From positions 1 to 56,615 of the forward strand of contig NZ_JOFS01000043.1 in NCBI RefSeq assembly GCF_000719285.1: 56,615 nt of DNA. Direction: 5' to 3'. A program made the translations under genes and the position numbers. Position 1 is the stretch's first letter, and the number at the start of each line of letters is the position of its first letter. This DNA is from Streptomyces bicolor (GTDB lineage: Bacteria; Actinomycetota; Actinomycetes; Streptomycetales; Streptomycetaceae). Shown piece after piece: positions 16,817 through 23,900 of this stretch. The notes below the pieces were generated by a model. It worked only from the letters and a program-made list of their open reading frames with translations, made no database searches and was not told where the DNA came from.

Positions 16817-17431
16817 ATGCGATCCCTCGGCATCGAAGGCGCCTGGGCGCTCGAGCCCAAGGTCTTCCCGGACGACCGGGGCAGCTTCCACGAGTGGTAC
16901 CGGGGCGAGGAGTTCCGCGAGGCCACCGGCTACGACCTGTCCCTGGCCCAGGCCAACTGCTCGGTCTCCCGATGGGGCGTGCTGCGCGGGGTGCACTTCT
17001 CCGACCTGCCGCCCGGCCAGGCCAAGTACGTGACCTGTCTGCGCGGCGCCGTCCTCGACGTGGTCGTCGACATCCGCGTGGGCTCCCCCACCTTCGGCCG
17101 CTGGGAGGCACTGCGCCTCGACGACGCCGACCACCACGCCCTGTTCCTCGCGGAGGGCCTCGGCCACGCCTTCATGGCACTCACCGACGACGCCACGGTG
17201 GCCTACCTGTGCTCGACGGGCTACGCCCCGGAGCGCGAACACGGAGTGCATCCGCTCGACCCGGAGCTGGGCATCGCCTGGCCCGATCACATCACGCCCG
17301 TGCTGTCACCCAAGGACGCGCAGGCACCGTCGCTGGCGCAGGCGCGGAGGGCCGGGCTGCTGCCGTCGTACGAGACCTGCAGAGCCCGCTACGAGCAGTT
17401 GCGCACCAAAGGCGGCTCGGCAACGCCCTGA
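16817..17431 (+). CDS. rfbC: dTDP-4-dehydrorhamnose 3,5-epimerase
   Basis: A 204-residue cupin-fold epimerase for the third step of dTDP-L-rhamnose synthesis. Recognisable blocks are FPDDRGSFHEWYRGEEF, ANCSVSRWGVLRGVHF with the catalytic His, GAVLDVVVDIRVGSPTFG and LFLAEGLGHAFMAL, then YLCSTGYAPEREHGVHPLDP. In this position most true epimerases keep Lys/Arg and Tyr residues seen here in VLRGVHF and STGYAPE. AGGAGGTG sits 6 nt upstream of the ATG. It is coupled to the GT2 gene and convergent with the other rhamnose genes, which lie on the minus strand. Confidence 0.9.
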   Translation: MRSLGIEGAWALEPKVFPDDRGSFHEWYRGEEFREATGYDLSLAQANCSVSRWGVLRGVHFSDLPPGQAKYVTCLRGAVLDVVVDIRVGSPTFGRWEALRLDDADHHALFLAEGLGHAFMALTDDATVAYLCSTGYAPEREHGVHPLDPELGIAWPDHITPVLSPKDAQAPSLAQARRAGLLPSYETCRARYEQLRTKGGSATP

Positions 17432-17443
17432 ACACGCGTGGCA

Positions 17444-18250
17444 CTACACACGGTTGCCGGTCACCCCTTCGACCGCCGCCCGCAACGGCTCCCACCCCCG
17501 CGCCCTCCCGACGCCCACCCGGCGAGCCCGCGCCAACGGCCGCCAGAAACTCGCCCCCAGCAACACCTCCGGCGCGACCGCCCCCGCCCGGTCCAGAATC
17601 GTCTCGGGCACCTTCTGCGGATCAGGCACCTCGTACTCGGCAACGATCTCGTCGTACCGATCGCGCAGCACCGTGTTGCGACGATCGGCCCCGAAGACGA
17701 CCAACTGCCCGGTCGGCTGGGTGTCGACAGGAACCGTCACCAGGTCAGGGCGGTAACGGCCCAGAATCTCGGCGATCTTGTACACGTCCCCGGTCCACGC
17801 CCCGGTGTGCCGATCCCGCGCCGCCTCGTCGACGTTGCGCGGCAGCATGTCGTCGAACACGATCACACTCGTCCAGTCCGAGTGCCGCTCGATGTTCATG
17901 AAGTCCCGCAGCGCGTACTCGAACAGATGCATGCCGTCGATGAACGACAGGTCGAGGACGGTACGCCGCCAGTACGCCAGCGGACCGCGGCCACGGCGCA
18001 GGTTGCGCAGTGGATGACGGCCGCCCTTGAGGTGGATCAGCGGATCGTGCCGGGCGAAGAAGTCGTCGCTGGTGGCCTTGACGAGGTGGACGTCGCAGCG
18101 GATCTCCGTGACGACCTTGAAGGCGGGGTCGACGGCGATGGTGGGGACGCGGGAGAGCCGGAGGCTGCGGCCGTCGTTGACGCCGATCTCCAGGTAGTTG
18201 CGGTTGCCGCTGACCTTGTGCAGTTCCTTGAGGAACTCATGGCGTTTCAC
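17444..18250 (-). CDS. class I SAM-dependent methyltransferase (Methyltransf_24-like)
   Basis: A 268-residue protein with a SAM-binding start: NYLEIGVNDGRSLRLS (motif I, residues about 17-32) and AVDPAF, then LSFIDGMHLFEYALRDFMNIE and VIVFDDMLPRN, which fits the metal-dependent O-methyltransferase-like group (TylF / Methyltransf_24). It starts at a GTG at 18250 with AAGGAGA 6 nt upstream; the frame is open further up only through proline/arginine-rich sequence. It overlaps the end of rfbD by 14 bp and is the last gene of the rfbA-B-D run. It may methylate a sugar such as rhamnose or the acceptor glycan. Assignment to a substrate is inference. Confidence 0.75.
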   Translation of the reverse strand: MKRHEFLKELHKVSGNRNYLEIGVNDGRSLRLSRVPTIAVDPAFKVVTEIRCDVHLVKATSDDFFARHDPLIHLKGGRHPLRNLRRGRGPLAYWRRTVLDLSFIDGMHLFEYALRDFMNIERHSDWTSVIVFDDMLPRNVDEAARDRHTGAWTGDVYKIAEILGRYRPDLVTVPVDTQPTGQLVVFGADRRNTVLRDRYDEIVAEYEVPDPQKVPETILDRAGAVAPEVLLGASFWRPLARARRVGVGRARGWEPLRAAVEGVTGNRV

Positions 18251-19118
18251 GAAGGGTCTCCTTGCGGATCCGGGGCAGTGCTTCGTGCAGGGCGGTGCGC
18301 CAGTCGCGCGGTGGCGGGAAGCCGAGCCGCCGCCGACGGCCGGGCGAGAGGACGCTGTACGCCGGGCGGGGCGCGGGCCGGGGAAAGGCCTCGCTCGTGA
18401 CGGGGCGCACCCGGTCGGGGTCGGCGCCGAGGAGCCGGAACACCTCGCGGGCCAGGTCGTACCAGGTGGCCTCGCCGGAGTTGGTGGCGTGCAGGACGCC
18501 GGTCGCATCATGGCCTACGCGCGAGCCCAGGTCGGCGACGAGCGCGGCGACGTCGGCGCTCCATGTGGGCTGGCCACGCTGGTCGTTCACGACGTCCACG
18601 GTGTCGCGGCGGGCCTCGAGCTCGATCATGGTGCGGACGAAACTCCGGCCGTGGACGCCGTAGAGCCAGGCGGTCCGCACCACCGCGCTCGCGGCCGGGA
18701 GTTCGTCCAGCACACCCCGCTCCCCTGCCAGTTTGGTGCGGCCGTAGGCGGTACGGGGGCCGGGAGGATCGTGCTCGGAGTAGGGGTTGCGGGCGTCCCC
18801 GGCGAAGACGTAGTCGGTGGAGAGATGGATCAGACGGGCGCCGTAGGCCGCACAGGCCCGGGCCAGCACACGCGGGCCGTCGCCGTTGACGCGCATGGCC
18901 CGTCCCTCGTCGTGCTCGGCGTCGTCCACGGCCGTGTACGCGGCGCAGTTGACGACCAGCTCGGGCAGGTGGGCGGCGATGAGGCGATCGACGGCCTCAG
19001 GGCTCGTGATGTCGAGGGCGGCATGGTCGAGGCCGGTCACCTGCTCGCCACGGCCGAGGAGTTCGTCGACCATGTCACGGCCGAGCATGCCGCCCGCTCC
19101 GGTGACCAGCCACCTCAT
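18237..19118 (-). CDS. rfbD: dTDP-4-dehydrorhamnose reductase
   Basis: A 293-residue short-chain dehydrogenase/reductase performing the last step to dTDP-L-rhamnose. The NAD(P) loop GAGGMLG is at residues 7-13, the active-site Thr in LSTDYVFAG, and the YxxxK pair in YGRTKLAGE. VNCAAYTAVDDAE is also family-typical. The ATG overlaps the stop of rfbB by 4 bp, and its own end overlaps the methyltransferase start, so these genes form one operon. Confidence 0.94.
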   Translation of the reverse strand: MRWLVTGAGGMLGRDMVDELLGRGEQVTGLDHAALDITSPEAVDRLIAAHLPELVVNCAAYTAVDDAEHDEGRAMRVNGDGPRVLARACAAYGARLIHLSTDYVFAGDARNPYSEHDPPGPRTAYGRTKLAGERGVLDELPAASAVVRTAWLYGVHGRSFVRTMIELEARRDTVDVVNDQRGQPTWSADVAALVADLGSRVGHDATGVLHATNSGEATWYDLAREVFRLLGADPDRVRPVTSEAFPRPAPRPAYSVLSPGRRRRLGFPPPRDWRTALHEALPRIRKETLRETP

Positions 19119-20104
19119 CCGTGCCCCTCACCCGCACGGCGCTTGAGGGGCTCCCACCAGTCGCGGTGCTCGCGGTACCAGTCGACGGTGGCGGCCAGGC
19201 CCGACGCGAAGTCGTGGCGGGGGCGGTAGCCGAGTTCCGTGCGGGCCTTCGTCCAGTCCACGGAGTAGCGCAGGTCGTGGCCCTTGCGGTCCTCGACGTG
19301 CTCCACCCGGTCCCAGCCGGCGCCACAGGCCTGGAGCAACAGCGCGGTGAGGTCCTTGTTGCTCAACTCCGTGCCGCCGCCGATGTTGTAGACCTCTCCA
19401 GGGCGGCCCTCGGTGCGGACGAGGTCGACGCCATGGCAGTGGTCGTCGACGTGCAGCCAGTCGCGGACGTTGAGGCCCTCGCCGTAGAGGGGAACCCGCT
19501 CGCCGTCGAGAAGGTTGGTGATGAACAGCGGGACGACCTTCTCGGGGAACTGGTGCGGGCCGTAGTTGTTGGAACAGCGCGTGACGCGCACGTCCAGGCC
19601 GTGGGTGCGGTGGTAGGCGAGGGCGAGCAGGTCGGAGGAGGCCTTGGAGGCGGAGTAGGGCGAGCTGGGGCTCAGGCGGTCCTCCTCGGTCGCCGAACCC
19701 GTCGCGATGGAACCGTAGACCTCGTCCGTCGATATGTGCACGAAGGGTTCGACGCGGTAGCGCAGGGCCGCGTCCAGCAGGGTCTGGGTGCCGACCACGT
19801 TGGTGAGGACGAAGTCGCCGGCACCGGCGATGGAGCGGTCCACATGGGACTCGGCGGCGAAGTGCACGACCTGGTCGGCCTCGGCCATCAGTTTGTCGAC
19901 CAGTCCGGCGTCCCGGATGTCTCCGCGCACGAACTCCAGGCGGGGATGGCCGAGTTCGAGGTTGTCCAGGGTGCCCGCGTAGGTGAGCTTGTCCAGCACG
20001 GTGATCCGCGGCGCGTCGGGGGCGGTGGGTGCGTCGCGGGCGAGCAGGGTGCGGACGTACGTCGAGCCGATGAAGCCGGCGGCGCCGGTGACGAGGAGAT
20101 TCAT
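19115..20104 (-). CDS. rfbB: dTDP-glucose 4,6-dehydratase
   Basis: A 329-residue NAD-dependent dehydratase, the second step of dTDP-L-rhamnose synthesis. The Rossmann loop GAAGFIGS is at residues 7-14. HISTDEVYGSI carries the catalytic Thr-Asp-Glu, and YSASKASSD the Tyr/Lys pair. SNNYGPHQFPEKVVPLFI and GLNVRDWLHVDDHC are hallmark substrate-binding blocks. Its start overlaps the rfbA stop by 4 bp. Confidence 0.95.
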   Translation of the reverse strand: MNLLVTGAAGFIGSTYVRTLLARDAPTAPDAPRITVLDKLTYAGTLDNLELGHPRLEFVRGDIRDAGLVDKLMAEADQVVHFAAESHVDRSIAGAGDFVLTNVVGTQTLLDAALRYRVEPFVHISTDEVYGSIATGSATEEDRLSPSSPYSASKASSDLLALAYHRTHGLDVRVTRCSNNYGPHQFPEKVVPLFITNLLDGERVPLYGEGLNVRDWLHVDDHCHGVDLVRTEGRPGEVYNIGGGTELSNKDLTALLLQACGAGWDRVEHVEDRKGHDLRYSVDWTKARTELGYRPRHDFASGLAATVDWYREHRDWWEPLKRRAGEGHG

Positions 20105-21168
20105 GTGTGGATCTGCACCTTGCTGTGGTCTCCGAGGACGAGGCGGTGGGCGCTGGGAACGCTGGGTGCCGGGGTGACCTCGGCGTGCCGTCCGATGAGC
20201 GAGGACTCGATCCGGCCCACGCCGTCGATGGAGGCGTCCCGCAGCACGATCGAGAACTCCAACTCGCTGTCGGTGATACGGCAGTTCTCCGCGATGGAGG
20301 TGAAGGGGCCGACGTAGGAGTCCGCCACGACGGTGCCCGCGCCGACGACTGCGGGGCCCACGATGCGCGAGTTGACGATGCGCGCCCCCTCCTCGACGAC
20401 CACCCGTCCGACGGTCTCAGAGGCGTCGTCGACGTCACCGTCTATGCGGCGCGCGAGGCCTTCCAGGACGGTCCGGTTCACCTCCAGCATGTCGGCGACG
20501 TTCCCGGTGTCCTTCCAGTAGCCCTTGATGACCGTGCAGCGCACGTCGGCGCGGGAGTCGATCAGATGCTGGATGGCGTGGGTGATCTCCAACTCGCCGC
20601 GCCGGGACGGCGTGATGGCTCGGACCGCTTCATGGATCACCGGTGTGAACAGATAGACGCCGACCAGGGCCAGGTCGCTCCGGGGATGCTCCGGTTTCTC
20701 CTCCAGGCCGATGACCTGGCCGAGGTCGTCGAGTTCGGCGACGCCGAAGGCGCGCGGGTCCTGGACGCGGGTGAGCAGGATCTGGGCGTCGGGGCGGTTG
20801 CCGCGGAACTCGTCGACGAGGTCGGTGATTCCGCCGACGATGAAGTTGTCGCCCAGGTACATCACGAAGTCGTCGTCGCCGAGGTAGTCACGGGCGATGA
20901 GGACGGCGTGGGCCAGTCCCAGCGGACGTTCCTGTGGGATGTAGGTGATGTCCAGGCCGAATCTGGTGCCGTCGCCGACGGCGTCCTGGATCTCCGCGGC
21001 GGTGTCGCCGACGATCACACCGACGTCGGTGATCCCGGCCTCGGCGATGGATTCCAGACCGTAGAAGAGCACGGCCTTGTTGGCCACCGGCACGAGCTGT
21101 TTGGCCGAAGTGTGCGTGATCGGCCGCAGGCGTGTACCGGCGCCGCCGGACAGCACGAGAGCCTTCAT
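20101..21168 (-). CDS. rfbA: glucose-1-phosphate thymidylyltransferase (long, StrD-like)
   Basis: A 355-residue nucleotidyltransferase that makes dTDP-glucose, the first step. The N-terminal domain opens MKALVLSGGAGTRLRPIT with the catalytic Arg region, then TSAKQLVPVANK, QERPLGLAHAV and MYLGDNF. A C-terminal left-handed helix domain (residues about 245-355, repeats such as GARIVNSRIVGPAVVGAGT) marks the long actinobacterial type. I start at the ATG at 21168 that gives the family N-terminus; an ATG four codons upstream (21180) is possible. It is the first gene of rfbA-B-D-methyltransferase. The upstream gap to the phosphatase gene is only 95 bp. Confidence 0.93.
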   Translation of the reverse strand: MKALVLSGGAGTRLRPITHTSAKQLVPVANKAVLFYGLESIAEAGITDVGVIVGDTAAEIQDAVGDGTRFGLDITYIPQERPLGLAHAVLIARDYLGDDDFVMYLGDNFIVGGITDLVDEFRGNRPDAQILLTRVQDPRAFGVAELDDLGQVIGLEEKPEHPRSDLALVGVYLFTPVIHEAVRAITPSRRGELEITHAIQHLIDSRADVRCTVIKGYWKDTGNVADMLEVNRTVLEGLARRIDGDVDDASETVGRVVVEEGARIVNSRIVGPAVVGAGTVVADSYVGPFTSIAENCRITDSELEFSIVLRDASIDGVGRIESSLIGRHAEVTPAPSVPSAHRLVLGDHSKVQIHT

Positions 21169-21263
21169 CTGCTTCACCATAGCCCGGATCTCGCCGATTT
21201 GACGGGGTCGGGATTGGCTTGTTCGTAACCGCCGCACCCCCGGGAGTTCACCGGAATCCGGCG

Positions 21264-23714
21264 TCACCCGCCCAACGGGATCTCGCTCCACACCTGTTTT
21301 CCGCCACTGACCGGCACCGTTCCCCAGGCCGCCGACACGGCCTCGACCAGGAGGACGCCACGGCCGCCGGTGGCCTCCCAGCTGATGCTGGTGGGCTTGA
21401 CCGGGGTGCGCGGTGAGGCGTCGGCGACGGCGACGCGCATCCGGTGGTTGACGAGGGTGAGGTCGAGGCGGACCCGGCCGTCGGTGTGCACCAGGGCGTT
21501 GGTGACGAGTTCGGAGACCACGAGCAGAACGGCGTCCATGTCCCGCGGTGGCACGCCCCAGGCACGCAGGGTGCGCCGGGTGAAGCGGCGGGCGTGGCCG
21601 ACGGCCTGCGGGACCCGCCAGACCGTCCAGGTCTCGCGCAGCGGGCGCACGGCCATGCCGTCGTAGCGCAGGAGGAGCAGGGCGATGTCGTCGCTGCGGC
21701 GCGCACCCACGAGCAGGGCGTCGGCGACGAGGCCGAGACGGGCGGGGTCGGAGCGGGCGAGTTCCTGAGCGAGCCGGTCCATGCCGACGTCGATGTCGGC
21801 GTCGGCCGACTCGACGAGGCCGTCGGTGGCCAGCGCGATGACCGTGCCGGGCCGCAGCGGCAGCGGGCTCATCGGGAAGTCGGCCTGCCGCAGCACGCCG
21901 AGCGGCGGGCCGCCCTCCGCCTCGGCGATCTCGATGGTGCCGTCCGGGTGACGCAGCACGGGCGGGAGGTGTCCGGCGCGCACGCACCAGGCGGAGCCCT
22001 CCTCCAGATCGACGTCGACGTAGGCGCAGGTGGCGAAGAGGTCGGTCTCCATGTCCATGAGGAGACGGTTGGCGTGGTGGACGACCACGTCCGGCGGATG
22101 TCCCTCGGCGGCATAGGCGCGCAGGGCGGTGCGCATCTGGCCCATGAGGGTGGCGGCGGCCGCGCTGTGCCCCTGGACGTCGCCGATGACGAGGGCCACG
22201 TGGTTGTCGGGCAGGGGGATCACGTCGTACCAGTCGCCGCCGACCTCCAGCCCTGCCGTGGTGGGCAGATAGCGGGCGACGGCCTCCGCGCCGGGCAGCC
22301 GGGGCAGGCGGCGCGGCAGGAGCTGGCGCTGGAGCATGCCGACGAGTTCGTGCTCGGCGTCGAAGGCGTGGGCGCGCAGCAGGGCCTGGCCCGCGAGGCC
22401 GGCGGAGGCGGTGAGCAGGGCGCGCTCGTCCGGGCCGAACTCGTGCGGGGCGTCCCAGCCGATCACGCAGGCCCCGGCCATCCGGCCCCCGGCGGGCAGC
22501 GGCAGCACGGCCAGTCCGCCGGGGCCGACATCGGCGAGGGCGGGCTCCAGCGGGGTGCCGGCCGGCCAGATCCGGGCACGGCCCTCGCGCAGGGCGGCGG
22601 CGAGGGTGGGCATGGCGCGCACGGGGGCGTCGGGCCATTCGGTACGCCATTCCTGGCGCCACAGCTCGGGCCAGGACTCGGGTTCGGGCGGGTCGAGGAC
22701 GGTGACGACGAGCCGGTCGTTCTCCAGCTCGGCCAGCGCGATGCGGTCGGCGCGCAGCGGCTTGCGCAGGGCGGTGACCACGGCGTGGCTGACGTCGCGG
22801 ACGGTCCCGGCAGTGGCCAGGGCGGCGGCGAGGCGCTGGACGCGGGCCACGTCGGTGACCTCGGCGCGCAGGGTGGAGGCGTCGGCGACGGTGCCGACGA
22901 GGCGGGCCGGGTGGCCCTCGCCGCCGGGCACCAGGCGGCCGCGCAGCCTGAGCCACCTGGGCGGGCCGGCCGGCTGCAGGATGCGGAACTCGAGCTCGCG
23001 GTCGCCGATGGACATGTGGTCGGCCTCGACGACGGACATCAGCGACGGCAGGTCCTCGGGCACGGTCCGGCCGAGCAGGGTCTCGACCTTGCCGTCGAAG
23101 TCGGCCGGGTCGAGACCGAAGAGCGCCAGGATGTCGTCGCCGACCTCGACGCGGCCGGTGTCCATGGCGAGGCTGAACGCGCCCGCCGCAAGCTCGCCGG
23201 CCTCGGGGACCGGAGGCCGGCCGGGGAAGGCTACGGCCGCGGCGATCAGCTCCAGGCACGTGCGGTCGTCGGTGTCGAAGCCGCCGGGGTTCTCGGTCAC
23301 GGCCAGCAGGCAGCCGCTGTCGCCGCGGGTGGGGAGGGCTCCCAGGTGGAAGTCCCCGGGCGGCGCGCGTCGCGAGTCCGCGGAGTCGGCGAGCTCCTCC
23401 GGTCCGCGCCAGTCGGGTCGGCCGGTGCGATGGGCGGCGGCGACCGGCGAGTGTCCGGTCAGGGCGTAGCCGTCGCGCAGGCCGTACAGGGTCCGGGGCA
23501 CACCGGCGGACTCGACCAGGCACAGCAGCTCGCCGTCCGCACTCGGCGTGTACACGGCGGCGAAGGCGGCTCCGCCGAAGACGAGCGCCTGCTCCAGGAC
23601 CCGGCGCAGCCGCTCGGGCGAGTCCGGCTCGGCAGAAAGCGCCTTCAGGGCGGCCTCGACACGCGGACGCCTCGTCCTGCGTCCCGCAGCGCCCTCAGTG
23701 ACCACGTCCGCCAT
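21264..23714 (-). CDS. multidomain PP2C phosphatase (RsbU-like) with C-terminal RsbW-like ATPase domain
   Basis: An 816-residue signalling protein. N-terminal sensor modules: a GAF-like domain (about 10-145), a PAS-like domain (about 150-260) and a second GAF (about 285-440, MAGACVIGWDAPHEF). The SpoIIE/RsbU phosphatase follows with PTTAGLEVGGDWYDVI, VIGDVQGHSAAAA, ATDGLVES and RSDDIALLLL, all metal-site motifs. The end (about 690-816) is a HATPase_c module with SELVTNALVHTD (N box), VADAS and GGRGVLLV. In partner-switching systems, phosphatases of this type dephosphorylate a STAS protein, while the kinase-like end could phosphorylate one. The ATG at 23714 has a weak ribosome-binding site, and the frame runs far upstream without a natural start. 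It is divergent from ramC. Confidence 0.87.
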   Translation of the reverse strand: MADVVTEGAAGRRTRRPRVEAALKALSAEPDSPERLRRVLEQALVFGGAAFAAVYTPSADGELLCLVESAGVPRTLYGLRDGYALTGHSPVAAAHRTGRPDWRGPEELADSADSRRAPPGDFHLGALPTRGDSGCLLAVTENPGGFDTDDRTCLELIAAAVAFPGRPPVPEAGELAAGAFSLAMDTGRVEVGDDILALFGLDPADFDGKVETLLGRTVPEDLPSLMSVVEADHMSIGDRELEFRILQPAGPPRWLRLRGRLVPGGEGHPARLVGTVADASTLRAEVTDVARVQRLAAALATAGTVRDVSHAVVTALRKPLRADRIALAELENDRLVVTVLDPPEPESWPELWRQEWRTEWPDAPVRAMPTLAAALREGRARIWPAGTPLEPALADVGPGGLAVLPLPAGGRMAGACVIGWDAPHEFGPDERALLTASAGLAGQALLRAHAFDAEHELVGMLQRQLLPRRLPRLPGAEAVARYLPTTAGLEVGGDWYDVIPLPDNHVALVIGDVQGHSAAAATLMGQMRTALRAYAAEGHPPDVVVHHANRLLMDMETDLFATCAYVDVDLEEGSAWCVRAGHLPPVLRHPDGTIEIAEAEGGPPLGVLRQADFPMSPLPLRPGTVIALATDGLVESADADIDVGMDRLAQELARSDPARLGLVADALLVGARRSDDIALLLLRYDGMAVRPLRETWTVWRVPQAVGHARRFTRRTLRAWGVPPRDMDAVLLVVSELVTNALVHTDGRVRLDLTLVNHRMRVAVADASPRTPVKPTSISWEATGGRGVLLVEAVSAAWGTVPVSGGKQVWSEIPLGG

Positions 23715-23765
23715 TACAGCGCTTGTGGGCCACCTGCGCAGCCCTTGTGACCGTTCGATGGAGCG

Positions 23766-23808
23766 TTGACGAGGGCCGCGATCGAAACTCTCCGAACATT
23801 TCTTGACG
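23766..23808 (+). promoter_or_regulatory. repeated TTGACG elements upstream of ramC
   Basis: TTGACG occurs at 23766-23771 and again at 23803-23808, 37 bp apart, in the 186-bp region between the phosphatase and ramC. The second could be a -35. No good -10 follows, which fits an activator-dependent promoter; ramR, the usual activator of this operon, lies downstream. The region is the only place for the ramC promoter. Which bases RamR binds is not shown. Confidence 0.35.
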
Positions 23809-23900
23809 CATGCGTTCCGCACGGCGATCTCATGACAGGCATGACTGTCCGTGCCCGCCGGCCCGCTGGAAGTCTCGGCGTTGGCCACGGAGGGGGAGGC

